DNA of 54,643 bases from Aureobasidium sp. EXF-3400. Its lineage: Eukaryota > Ascomycota > Dothideomycetes > Dothideales > Saccotheciaceae. Shown in pieces: positions 12,101 to 21,157 of this stretch (position 1 is its first letter; every line of letters starts with the position of its first letter). Where the stretch lies: NCBI GenBank assembly GCA_024195585.1, contig SWBL01000341.1, positions 1 to 54,643 on the forward strand, given 5' to 3'. The notes beneath the pieces are model-generated. The model did no database searches, was not told the DNA's origin, and was given only the letters and a program-made list of their open reading frames with translations. The position numbers and the translations under genes are program-made.

Positions 12101-12787
12101 GGAGATGTAGTTGTTAGGAGGAAGCAGTGGTAAGAAATAGTCTTTGTGGTGAATGAGAAAAGCGTCACGCTTTGCTTTGGTCATGGTGGCAATCTCCTCG
12201 CGTACTCGGTTGCGCACAGTGTCAGCCTTAACGATGCGTGGTGCCGTAGCTCTAGTCTTTGATGTAGGCTCCTCAACGATCATGTCAGAATCCAAAACGC
12301 GGTTCTCAGCGATTTGTTGCCTTTTGGATTTGGACCTGGGTGTTTTCATCTTGGGAGATTGAGTCTTGGGAGTCTTTGGGCGCGCTGAATTGTTGTAATC
12401 GACTTTAGACCGGGCAGCTCGAGGAGGCAATGTTCTGCTCGGAGTGATGGGGTCGACTTTGACAGGGCTCGCGACATCGATGTTAGAGAGCATATCCTCG
12501 TCGTCGTCGTTGATAATATAGACATTCTTGAACTCAGGGTGAGCTTCCGCGGGGGTGTCAGTCGAGCTTGAAGATTCCGTGGCAGGTAATGTATCTCCTG
12601 TCATTGTGTTCTTCAAAGGGGAGCCTTGATTCGTAGGTTGAAAAGGACTCAGGGGTACCGAGAGAGGTTTTTGTCTTGGTTTGAATAGCGACAGGAGACC
12701 AGACGCATTCAACCGTTGCCTCTTAGGTGCTGGCGATTGAGTGCCGGAGCTCAAAGGACTCTGTGGTCGACGCGACTGGTTCGCCAT
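9110..12787 (-). CDS. SNF2-family chromatin-remodelling ATPase with C-terminal PHD-type zinc fingers
   Basis: A single exon of 1225 residues. The N-terminal ~210 residues are Ser/Pro/Lys-rich and disordered. The SNF2 ATPase follows: Walker A GDEMGLGKT near residue 285, Walker B written DEGH (not DEAH) near 417, and LLTGTPLQND. The helicase C lobe contains KILIFSGFTTALDYC and a motif VI region with SHRIGQTKPVTIYKLL near 770. Residues about 985-1070 hold a Cys/His-rich module (CQCCFDGGEMYLCSGCPRVYH, then CHDC and CRWCHKGYCEDC), a PHD finger plus a second zinc knuckle. It should bind nucleosomes and move or evict them in the nucleus. The ATPase resembles the ISWI/LSH part of the SNF2 tree, but I cannot place it exactly, so no symbol is given. 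Confidence 0.9.
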   Translation of the reverse strand: MANQSRRPQSPLSSGTQSPAPKRQRLNASGLLSLFKPRQKPLSVPLSPFQPTNQGSPLKNTMTGDTLPATESSSSTDTPAEAHPEFKNVYIINDDDEDMLSNIDVASPVKVDPITPSRTLPPRAARSKVDYNNSARPKTPKTQSPKMKTPRSKSKRQQIAENRVLDSDMIVEEPTSKTRATAPRIVKADTVRNRVREEIATMTKAKRDAFLIHHKDYFLPLLPPNNYISKLLQADNKHQAYVPYAPLSKQPNSVVATMKPYQLTGLSFLANMYENAMPAILGDEMGLGKTLQTLSLIQHIEETHPSPAGIPRPFLVVCPLSVLGSWCDEARKWTPKLKVLRFHGSTSERNEVKLMASGVTDRYGNATGRHKTKRGDVSVPENEDPGTVFDVMVTNYETFQSESSWLKQAFVWRYCILDEGHKIKNDKTNISLALQGLQAEHRLLLTGTPLQNDLREMWALLHWLYPNVFVDKTADLFKEAFDIGRGQVDSIFMDHARHLLELIMIRRMKSSPGVDLGLPPKSEILLYIPLTPLQRFWYTRLLTKAGDTLLDDIFGNVKEKEHEALIKEVEEDIQLDQFKDVTENDFNSQSRALIEQAISNEATGEKDTSAYKKLMNIVMQLRKTCVTPYMIRGASPDPYYYGDHIMHASGKFIVLNKIIDELVVKQGKKILIFSGFTTALDYCEDLLTTKGSNQHNAPFRHVRFDGSTQRAVRNLQIRLFNDTSSEYKVMLISTRAGGLGLNLTAASDVIFLDEDWNPQVTLQAEARSHRIGQTKPVTIYKLLSSGTVEEQMMGRIRKKLYLSAKITESMQDIHSTNQTQKRKRAAKQDDTSAEDGPELGFSQLKSLIRRGATTLSHPEVNVSEMVTWDLETIIEKCKDKPVDPHVHGESEEATEKEWLAKMERVESAVLNGVKYQKTVNKTAAAAPELSRADRRVDKNTTVMVDGFAINKESMNCDGWEAVPTLAGKDPRLADPKREKAAPINHQEICQCCFDGGEMYLCSGCPRVYHLACLSPKYQAKATSKMNFHCPQHDCHDCERSTGNAGGLIYRCRWCHKGYCEDCLDPNSKLLGETIPEYEVLDFVPKRNAWYIHCTECQESQEDPAFGKLIASMAKQHDKEYAELLQAQHDNMAQNAQPGASEVPMPPSRDESMTDGTTLESSGQATPLEFARQGKRPLINLVDDESDGVVDLTGEEALSIDNDLETSSGAPMYQNFRSMAKKRRTH

Positions 12788-13648
12788 GACTTTGAAAGTG
12801 ATTTGTGTCGATCAGAATTAGTGAGTAATGTCCTGTATTCACTAATCCAGTTTTCTGGTGAAAAAAGTTGACGGCTGGATTGGGGTTCAAAGTGAAGTCG
12901 TGCTTGTTTATAATGCCACGGAAATGCAGACTCTTCTTTCAGACGGGGCTGATAGCGCTGACTAGTTTTGGATGAGGATAATGAGTCAAAGGTAGAAGAA
13001 GGTTGTTGGGAGCTCATGCCATCAGTGATAATTGTTGCTGATTGAATTGGTGCAATGGAAAGCCTGCCACGAGACGACCATCAAAACAAAGTGTGAATGC
13101 TGCGGTAACCATGCGGAAACTGGCCAATTATCCGGGTCCTCTCTTTGGCCGCAAAATGATATACAAGCAGGCCCTCAGAGCTGGAAAAACAGTCAGGTCG
13201 TGTTCACTTTCTAAAACACGTCGACGTTTGGAAGACCGGATGTTGGAGTAAGTGCAAGCTTGAGTGGCTAGCGAAAAGCCAACCTTGTAGCAACTGTGCA
13301 ATTGTTTGATTCTCAGCTCCTCACAGTAATTTCCAACAAAGTAGCAGCTACAGCTATAAGTAGATTAGAGCACAAATCACTTCTTTTTGATTGTACGAAA
13401 TACATCAAGGGGAAGCACCGTCGCGTTCACGATGCTTGAACCAACTTTTTGCCGCTTTTGCGCGCGGAGTCAAATTCGACTTAATTAACGACTATTATTG
13501 CCCATTAAATCCCCAGAATTGGTAATCCCGGGGTCCGACGAGGTATGAGAAGGCACGCTCCGTCCGGCAGTTCGACCAGTTTCAACCCGAGTCGCGATAT
13601 CTTTTGGTTCGAGAGTGTTTTCGACATATTCCTCACTCCTAGACTCTT
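12788..13648. promoter_or_regulatory. Divergent promoter region, SNF2 gene / haemerythrin-like gene
   Basis: 861 bp. An AT-rich stretch with TTAATTAA near 13480 sits next to a GC-rich CCCGGGGTCCG near 13528. Open frames here are short and unconserved. No gene is supported. Confidence 0.45.
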
Positions 13649-14396
13649 ATGCGCAAGGCTCTTAACAAGTCGCTGTTTTCGTCCTACAGCATACCTCGTA
13701 CTGTCAACCGTAACACTCGCACATTTACAACAAGCATCAAATTATCTAGCAACATGGAGAAGCCGTTCGAGAAGATGGAGGAGCAGATTCCCAAGGCTCC
13801 CGAGCCCACGAGTGCGGCTGCGCCTAAGCAAGAGGAACAAGAACTGCCCAAGTTGTCGCCACAAGAGTTCAGGATATACAACAGAATGGCAGAGCACATG
13901 GATATGTTCGTACGTATCTCGCCTATGAACATTCCATATCTACGCGGCCTGAGCTGACGTCGCAAAGCACGAGAACTTCCGTAGGACGTGGAACTTGTTG
14001 TACGGAGCATGCGAAAGCAAGAAGCGACCGACTGGCATGTCGATCCGTCAGTTCATCGGCGTAGGAGACGACTTCTGCCACCACTTGACCATCCACCATA
14101 CCATTGAGGAACGCCACATCTTCCCTGTTCTTGCCCGCAAAATGCCAGCCTTCAAAAAAGAGCTCGAGTTGCTCACGCAGCACAAACAGATCCACCAAGG
14201 CCTCGACAAGTTTGAGGAGTATCTCGGTCAATGCCGAAGTGGAGAGAAAGAACTGCGCATGGAGGAGATGAAGGCCATTCTGGACACATTTGGCAAGGTC
14301 CTATGGCAACATCTTGACGACGAGGTACATGAACTCCGAGCAGAGAACATGAGACGGTATTGGACACCGGCCGAAATGGCGAGGATACCCATATAG
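13649..14396 (+). CDS. Haemerythrin-like (HHE) cation-binding protein
   Basis: Two exons, 13649-13909 and 13968-14396, 229 residues. The 58-nt intron starts GTACGT and ends CAAAG. The second exon is an HHE four-helix domain: H88, then FCHHLTIHHTIEERH (His125/126/130/131, Glu134/135, His137), His159/His163 in QHKQIHQ, and His202/Glu206 in WQHLDDEVHE. These are plausible ligands of a di-iron or other metal centre. The first 35 residues are rich in Arg, Ser and Thr and lack acids, like a mitochondrial presequence, if the ATG at 13649 is used. A second in-frame ATG at 13755 (MEKPFEKMEEQ) would give a cytosolic form. Function could be metal or oxygen binding; the substrate is not evident. Confidence 0.85.
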
Positions 14397-14436
14397 AGAA
14401 TAATCCGAAGAATATTGCATAGACTTCTCTTTTCGT

Positions 14437-15504
14437 TCAGGACGGCTTGCCTTGCTTTCTCGCCGCAGCAAACTTCTCGTGCCATTTTCTCTTTCCAGCA
14501 GTTGTGGTGGTCGATGGCTTGGGCGCGCCAGCAGTAGCCTCTTCGGCATGCGCACTTTGGTTGTGGACGAACTCAATACGCTTTCCACCTCCTGTTAACT
14601 TGTACAACCCCTGCTTAAAAGTTAGTCATGTCCGCTCGTTAAAGTCATGTGGACTTGCCTTGAGCATCTCGAGATTTGCCTCGGTTCGCCATATCTCTGG
14701 AAGGGCGTCTTTCCAGGTGTCCATGAAGACCGATGTGTCCATGATCGACTGCTTGTTGTTTTGACGATATGATTCCAGCGTGTTGGTGCCCACCCATTTT
14801 ATGGTAGCATGCTGCTGAAGCTGCAGCAAGCTTTGATTGTTTTCGGACAGCTTCGAGAAGATGGCATCGACCAGACTCCTTGGCCACTCGTCTTCCCCGT
14901 CAAGCATCTTGTCGACAATCTCTTTCTGTACAGGCTCTGCCAGGTTGACGGCATTCGCATATGCAATCTCCAACAGCCATTTCCAGACTCTTGCAAGGAC
15001 AAGGGCAGTAGGACGGAAGCTTTGACCAGAATGCTCGAAGGCGATCAGATCTCTCCAGACGGTCTGGCACTCGTCATGGCTCATTGGAGTATGCGCAAAA
15101 ACGTGATGCTTGGACTGCGGGTTGGAGGGGCGAATGTCTAGGTCCTGCGGTTCGCCAAAAGGTATCAAGAGAGAGCGAAGGGTAGATTCGGCATGACGAA
15201 CAGGCGCGGGCAGACACTCGAGGGCTGAACGGCATTGCGAGATGGCGGTAGTACCTTGGGCATTGTCGGTAGGGGTTGTGATGTAGACGGTGTTGGAGGT
15301 GTGAACCTGGCGTAAGAGGTAGGTCTTGGCTGTTGTGGTCAGGAAGGCTTCAGGATCTGTCGCGTCTTTGGCCTTGAAGCTCAGTGTGGGGGTGTCGTTT
15401 GTGGTGATGTATTCGAGTAGGTCTGGAGGGAGTTCCAGCAGACGACATGGTTGCAAGTCGGCGGCAATGGAGAAGGGAGTGACCGAGATTGACTGCGACG
15501 ACAT
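14437..15504 (-). CDS. DCC1: Sister chromatid cohesion protein Dcc1
   Basis: Two exons, 15504-14659 and 14610-14437, 339 residues. The 48-nt intron has a GC donor (AAG|GCAAGT), a GACTAAC branch motif and ends GCAG. Joining gives EMLKGLYKLTGGGKRIEFVH, continuing the C-terminal winged-helix part. Without splicing the frame stops after about 10 codons. The N-terminus has the Dcc1 pattern (RLLELPPDLLEYI, TLSFKAKDATDPEAFL, TKTYLLRQVHTSNTVY with an extra A). Dcc1 joins Ctf8 and Ctf18 in the alternative clamp loader that handles PCNA at forks and supports cohesion. It converges on the haemerythrin-like gene with only 40 bp between stops and diverges from the RhoGEF gene. Confidence 0.9.
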
Positions 15505-15918
15505 GATGGTTGCTTGGGCTGACTTTGCTCTTTCTCTCTCGGCCAGCTTCCACGCGGATCGCGACTGCCCTCCTCCCCCACAAACAAAACACGCCGGCGC
15601 CAGACGTGGACCAGGGAAGCTCTTAAACTAGTTCGTCGGCAGTGTGGGCCGAGAGATCAATATCAGACCCGACGGTTGCAACAACAAACGGTGTATGACC
15701 CAATTGTGCTGTCCTGGTAGAGTATACACAACCTCCCCCTCGCGTCGCCTTCTTGTTGTGTTTTGTTTCCTGTCGTCCGCTCGTTCGCCGTCCTCGCTCG
15801 CTCGCTGTCCCACTCTCGGCCGGGGCGAAGGCTGGTCCTCGTCCGCTTTGTTTACTTTTTCGAGAACCGGCCATGAGCTTATACCGCGACTCCCTCGCAA
15901 TTGTCTGAGATCCTCCCA
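15505..15918. promoter_or_regulatory. Divergent promoter region DCC1 / RhoGEF
   Basis: 414 bp with a CT-rich stretch (about 15735-15815, including repeated CTCG) close to the RhoGEF start. This resembles pyrimidine-rich leaders of fungal genes. No gene. Confidence 0.45.
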
Positions 15919-18900
15919 ATGGTCGTTGTTACTCCGGCCATAGCCGCCCTCACCGGCGAGCTAACCCTCTTCCACACCACCGACCCACTTCTCTCCAATT
16001 CGCCCATCCTCGTCTTCTATGGTCCTGCGCCCTCCATCTCTGCCGCTACCTCACGCATCCAGGTCCACGTCTTTACCCCGGCCGGCTTCGAATCCTACCC
16101 TCGTGTCAGCATCTCGCCCAGTGCTCCCTACTACGCTGCTGTCAATTCGCTACCACGAGAGGAGCAGGGCGATGAGGTCTGTCGTGGTTTGGCCTTTGGT
16201 CTGTCCAAGTACTTCGCCGAAGTCCCTAGGCCTTCAAGAGACGCATGGGTCGCGCAAGCATGTCTCTCCAAGAAGGCTGCTTCTGCTTTTGCCCTGTTCA
16301 GCGACGCCCACGTCGCCATACTGGCCACCCGTATGAACAAGGTCGATAACCTTGACGAAATCATCAACGACATCCAACGTTCTCTCAGTGAACAGACGGT
16401 ATCTTGGCTAGATCTGGACGTTATCTTGCCTCCAGGATCCATTGAGTCTGTCAAGGTTGAAGATGAAGAGCCCGAGCAGGAGAACGTAAATGAAGATGAG
16501 CTATGTGCTCGTCGATATGGAGACTATGCACCCTTCATCAAGCTGCTGGGTGAACCTGCCTTCCTGCCAACCTCTAAGCTACGAAGAGCTCCTTCAAAAC
16601 CCACCGCCATTGGCCGTAGTCAAGCTTTCCTCAGAGACCAGCGCGATGTGGCCAGGAAGGAGATGAGCGAGTTGGTCGACACTGAGTCCAACTACATTAA
16701 CAAACTCTCCGTGCTGGTAACCGACATCGCTTCCGATCTACGACAAATAGTTCACAACGACGCTATACCAGTCTCGAACCCCATGGAACGCACGATTAAC
16801 GATCTGTTTCCTCCCTTTCTTGACAAGATGCTCGAGCTGAACTCGGCCTTTCTTGAGGCTATTCGCCGCGTCTTGGATGAAACCGAAGACTCGACCATCT
16901 TGGATCTAACAGACACTGCCGAAGAAACCTCCAACGATGAGCCTATAGCAGACACGATTGGATTGACGGATTTCGCAAAGTGTTTGATTGAATGGTTTCC
17001 GAAGTTTGCCGAGTGCTACCCCTCCTACATGCAAGCCCACTCAAGGTTTCCACGCTTAATGAGACGATTGGCGCGTATCGGAGACGCAAGCATTCTTGAC
17101 AAGATTCAGGAGTTTGGAGAGAAGCGCCTAAATTCTCTGCTCATTGAGCCAGTACAACGTCTGCCACGATACACCTTGTACATCGACAGCATCGCAAAGC
17201 AGCTTCCGGTAGCCCACCCTGCACTCAAACTACTGCTTAAAGCTCGGGATATTGTCTCGGAGATCTGCTCGCAGGACGCGCCAGGTGCCCAGGAAACGAA
17301 CATATGGGAACGCCTGCAACGTATCGTCAAGTCATGGCCAGAAGAAATTGAGTCAGTAGGCCGACTGATCACCATAGTGGATGTGGTGGAAATGTTTCCT
17401 CCGTTCGAGGACGGTCACAGCCGTGGAAGCTCGGGGGTCCTCATGTTGTTCACCGACTGTACTGTATTTGTGGAAAAGAGAACTCAGATGGCCATGTCTG
17501 CGCGCGCGCTGTTGTCGGAACTTGGCAAACCATTGCTCGAGGATCGCCGTGACTCGACTCGTCCAGTCACCCCACCATCTCTGCATTTCGTTGACTCTTT
17601 CAGCTTGCAAGACACCACTGTGACGGAGTATTTGGACAACCGCGCGATCACCGTTATGCCCCTGTCGCCTGGCCCCGATCCCGGCATTGCATGTGAGCAG
17701 CGTGTATATCTGCTTGAAGGACCGTACTCTGGAAAGGCATCCAAGTTTCAAGAAGAGTGGACCAAAGCCCAGGTCGAAGGCCGGTTCACTGAGGAAGAGC
17801 GCGAGAGTGGGAAGTGGGAAGTCCGCAGTGCTCAAATCTCTGGCGGAGATTTGAATCTGTTCAACGCCATCTTTGAAGGTTGTCAAAGGCATCACCAGGA
17901 AAATCCAGCCGAATCAGCACGGATCCGTGTGATTATTGACCCAAGCAAGCATGAACATCTCACACCTGTTGGAGAAAATCAACTTGAGGCGAATGTGTCC
18001 TTGGAGAAGTCGGATAAGGGACAGTGGCGCATATCCATCGAGAGCGCCTTCTCCATGGCAACACGTGATAAGGTCGACGAAGGAGAATTCCTCTCTCTCC
18101 TTATACGTCGATTGAGCGGGCTACTGACGTCTCGGTTCTCGACCAAGAACTCTGCCATCACTTCCTCGTTCGTCCTTCGTAACCAGCAAGTCTTGGACGA
18201 CTTGCACCTGGAATTTGAAAAGAAAGAGGCCGAGGTATCAGTAGTACCGGAGCCATCCTCTAGCCACGAACACCATCGGCCCAAATCCCCTGTCAAGATG
18301 ATTTCCAACTTTCTCTCTCAATCGACACATGGACGTCAGACTCCGACGTCGCGAAAGCTTCCTCAACCCAACGCCTTCTCCGATGCTCCTCTACTTCTTC
18401 CAGGCAGTAGAGATGGAAGTCGACCATCTTCACGCGACCAACCCCTACAGCTCTCATTGACCCCTGAAAGGAACAACAGCGTGGCAAGTCCTTCAAAAAG
18501 ACTCGAGGATGCGCTGAACACCTATCTCCTGGCGCTGCTCGCTCGTAAAGGCAACATTGTTGGCAAAGTTGTGCAAGGCAGATCGCGTGCAAACGAGCTC
18601 TCTGTCAACGAACTATACAACTCATTGCTTGAAGATCCCAACATGATGGTGATAGCAGCGCAGTCATCCATCGATGTCCTTTTTGCTGCTTTCGAGAAAT
18701 TTCTTAATGTTGCTTGGAAAGAAGGCATTGGGGCAGTCATGACAGCAACTCAGTTCCAGACCATTCAGACTAAAGCCGAGAGTTTGTTCCCTGTCGATTT
18801 TGAGCGATATTTCAAAGACAGCTTTCACAATATGTCTCCTCCAAACCAACGAGCATTGAAGGGAATTGTCAAACTATTAGCAGAACTATTGGATGGCACT

Positions 18901-20706
18901 GGTAACGATGGCGACCGTGGCATCTTGACTGCAGCATTTGTCGAGATTTTGGTCCCTGACGGCAATCCATACGACTTCGTGTCACTGCTCGATAGATTCG
19001 TGGAGGATATTGAATCATTGTTTGGCGAAGTGGTGCAACCTAGAGAGGTAAGGCCGACCTTGGGAGGGCATGGTCGTTCACGCTCCACCAACACCGCATC
19101 CTTGACCTCTAATACATCCTCATTCCGAAAGAAGTTCGGGTTTGGCTCTAGTACCAGCAAACCCGAGCAAGACTACAAGGTTTCCGTGTGGCGTACTCTG
19201 AGCAAGAGCACAAGGCTTCCCGATCAACCATCGAGCTTGTCTAGAGGCACAATGCAACGAGCAAAGACTACGGATGGCCATAGTGGATTGCCAATCAGAC
19301 CGTTCTCGCAAGAAGGACCAAGCAGAGGACCATCGCCTCAACCTCCTGAACGACCCATGTCACACGACTCTATGTGGCACAACAACGGCCCTTCGCTCGG
19401 AAGCATCGGAGAGACACTCAGCCCGCCGAACCCATCACCTCACAGAAAGAAACGGCGTAGCTCGCTGTCTGACCTCAAATCTCTGGAGCTCACTTTGAAC
19501 GAGTCGCCCTTCATCTCACCATCTGCTATGCGCTCCTTCGAGGGCTCACCGAAGGAGCCGGTGGAGAGGACAAAATCTCCATCCCCAACACTCACCAGAG
19601 CTAGTGGCATTCCCACGCTTGCTTCAACTCTAGGTTCGCCTATCAGTGATCGACCTCGTTCAAGACTGCCATCTACTTTCCGCAAGGAGAACTCACCTCT
19701 CAATCAACCCAGCCCATCACCATCCTCAACCAGGCCAAGAAGTCTTAGCAAGCAGCCAGAAGAGTTCGACGCTAGTCCGGGTCCACTCTTGCGACGCGGC
19801 AGCAAACAAGTAGGAGATGCGACGCACAGTCCTTACTCGGTTGGTAGACGAGGCTCGAAGCACATCGATGAAGGACTTTATCCACTGGCACGCCGCGGTT
19901 CCAAGCAGGTTGAGGATGGGCACAACGTTCTCGCACGTCGTGGATCAAAGCAAGTGGATGATGTCAGTGCGAGCGCTTACCCAACACTCCGACGCAGTTC
20001 AAATATCCCCCTACTGTCATCCAAGATTGACAGACCAAAAACTCCGTCTACGCCAACCACAAGAGCAGGGTTGTCAGAGCGTCCAACAGCTGGCAACGCT
20101 ATGCGCATCAAAACAGGTCAGCTAGGTACACCAGCAAAAGTGACGATAAAATCGCCACCACCTAGTGGTACGCCGACCAGAAAATTGCGCATGCAATCAC
20201 CACAGAAACTCCGTGAGCGTCTCCAAGACGAGCATCGTGCCCTGGACGCTGCACATTCGACCCTGCAAGATGAGTTGAGCCGTATAGGCGAAGAACTAAG
20301 TCTGAATCGTCACAATAGCGTCCTGCGTGGTGACAAATCATCGTCTAGCCATGATTTCGATGCCCGACTTTCAGCTCTCGAAACTTCGGTTCCTTCTACT
20401 GTCGATGCTGTAGCAGCTCGTATAGCCAAGATACAAGCCGACGCGCTATCCTCTCTCGCCGTCTCAGAATCCAAAGCCAAGAAATTGGATGAGCTGTATC
20501 GTGAAGCAAATGCTGAGAATGAGGCATTGTATGCACGTTTTAACGATGAGTTGGCTAGAGTATTGAAAGCTGTCAGGAGCGGACAAGGGCTTGACGAGTT
20601 GAAGAACAAAGTCCGAGAGTCGCAGGACGAGGCTGGAAGACTGAGAAGGGAGAACGCTAGATTGAAGCGTGAGGTTTTGGGTTTGAGGAGTCAGCTTAAG
20701 GAGTGA
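15919..20706 (+). CDS. Large Rho guanine-nucleotide exchange factor (DH domain), probably Bud3-like
   Basis: A single exon of 1595 residues. The start is the first ATG (15919); the frame is open upstream only from non-ATG codons. Residues about 245-450 form a DH domain (ELVDTESNYINKL near 250; LIEPVQRLPRYTLYIDSI is the conserved CR3-like helix). Residues about 480-690 look like a PH-like region. Residues about 855-1045 resemble a degenerate RhoGAP-like helical fold (LARKGNIVGKVVQ to PYDFVSLLDRFVEDIE). The next ~380 residues are Ser/Pro-rich and disordered, with five RRxS sites. The last ~160 residues are coiled coil. It should load a Rho GTPase at septation or polarity sites. The Bud3/Rho4-GEF assignment rests on size and domain order. 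Confidence 0.85.
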   Translation: MVVVTPAIAALTGELTLFHTTDPLLSNSPILVFYGPAPSISAATSRIQVHVFTPAGFESYPRVSISPSAPYYAAVNSLPREEQGDEVCRGLAFGLSKYFAEVPRPSRDAWVAQACLSKKAASAFALFSDAHVAILATRMNKVDNLDEIINDIQRSLSEQTVSWLDLDVILPPGSIESVKVEDEEPEQENVNEDELCARRYGDYAPFIKLLGEPAFLPTSKLRRAPSKPTAIGRSQAFLRDQRDVARKEMSELVDTESNYINKLSVLVTDIASDLRQIVHNDAIPVSNPMERTINDLFPPFLDKMLELNSAFLEAIRRVLDETEDSTILDLTDTAEETSNDEPIADTIGLTDFAKCLIEWFPKFAECYPSYMQAHSRFPRLMRRLARIGDASILDKIQEFGEKRLNSLLIEPVQRLPRYTLYIDSIAKQLPVAHPALKLLLKARDIVSEICSQDAPGAQETNIWERLQRIVKSWPEEIESVGRLITIVDVVEMFPPFEDGHSRGSSGVLMLFTDCTVFVEKRTQMAMSARALLSELGKPLLEDRRDSTRPVTPPSLHFVDSFSLQDTTVTEYLDNRAITVMPLSPGPDPGIACEQRVYLLEGPYSGKASKFQEEWTKAQVEGRFTEEERESGKWEVRSAQISGGDLNLFNAIFEGCQRHHQENPAESARIRVIIDPSKHEHLTPVGENQLEANVSLEKSDKGQWRISIESAFSMATRDKVDEGEFLSLLIRRLSGLLTSRFSTKNSAITSSFVLRNQQVLDDLHLEFEKKEAEVSVVPEPSSSHEHHRPKSPVKMISNFLSQSTHGRQTPTSRKLPQPNAFSDAPLLLPGSRDGSRPSSRDQPLQLSLTPERNNSVASPSKRLEDALNTYLLALLARKGNIVGKVVQGRSRANELSVNELYNSLLEDPNMMVIAAQSSIDVLFAAFEKFLNVAWKEGIGAVMTATQFQTIQTKAESLFPVDFERYFKDSFHNMSPPNQRALKGIVKLLAELLDGTGNDGDRGILTAAFVEILVPDGNPYDFVSLLDRFVEDIESLFGEVVQPREVRPTLGGHGRSRSTNTASLTSNTSSFRKKFGFGSSTSKPEQDYKVSVWRTLSKSTRLPDQPSSLSRGTMQRAKTTDGHSGLPIRPFSQEGPSRGPSPQPPERPMSHDSMWHNNGPSLGSIGETLSPPNPSPHRKKRRSSLSDLKSLELTLNESPFISPSAMRSFEGSPKEPVERTKSPSPTLTRASGIPTLASTLGSPISDRPRSRLPSTFRKENSPLNQPSPSPSSTRPRSLSKQPEEFDASPGPLLRRGSKQVGDATHSPYSVGRRGSKHIDEGLYPLARRGSKQVEDGHNVLARRGSKQVDDVSASAYPTLRRSSNIPLLSSKIDRPKTPSTPTTRAGLSERPTAGNAMRIKTGQLGTPAKVTIKSPPPSGTPTRKLRMQSPQKLRERLQDEHRALDAAHSTLQDELSRIGEELSLNRHNSVLRGDKSSSSHDFDARLSALETSVPSTVDAVAARIAKIQADALSSLAVSESKAKKLDELYREANAENEALYARFNDELARVLKAVRSGQGLDELKNKVRESQDEAGRLRRENARLKREVLGLRSQLKE
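19792..20001 (+). repeat. Degenerate tandem repeat encoding RRGSKQV-type units
   Basis: Within the RhoGEF gene, the residues RRGS occur at 1292-1295, 1310-1313, 1325-1328 and 1340-1343, then RRSS at 1358-1361. Spacings are 18, 15, 15 and 18 residues. Three units continue KQV and one KHI. DNA copies differ at synonymous sites, so the repeat is conserved at protein level rather than recent. Confidence 0.85.
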
Positions 20707-21157
20707 TGAATGTTGGAGGTTGAATATACGATGAACGGTACCGGGGTCTGGGTGATGTCACGATGGTTGGCGGATCAGATAATGGAAGCTTTGGATGGAA
20801 AAGGTGGTAGCGGAAGGAACAAGGAAAGAAATTTCGACTTGGCATGGCATGACAAAGTATGAGGAAAAAGGAAGCCGGATGGATGGAAGATAGGAAGGAA
20901 GGAAGAGAGCAGAGGGAAGAACGGCGAACGCTTGATCAGGGAAAGTTCGTATCCGCAGAGGTCCGCAGCACCTTACCTGGAGAGTGGTATTAGGTTGTTG
21001 TTATTGTCTTTATCATTGCAGTGTATTAGCGGCGGCGTCTTGTTCTCGATGTTGAGATTGTGTTTTTGTGTTCTTTCTCTTCTCTTCCTCAGAGCGAAAA
21101 CATAAAAGCGTTTCGTATCATGTATCAGCAAAGTCGACCTTCAACATCTCAAAGCTT
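20707..21157. other. Intergenic, convergent 3' ends, purine-rich
   Basis: 3' flanks of the RhoGEF and zinc-binding protein genes. Bases about 20770-20930 are strongly purine-rich with GGAAG and GGATGGATGG runs. No gene. Confidence 0.55.
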
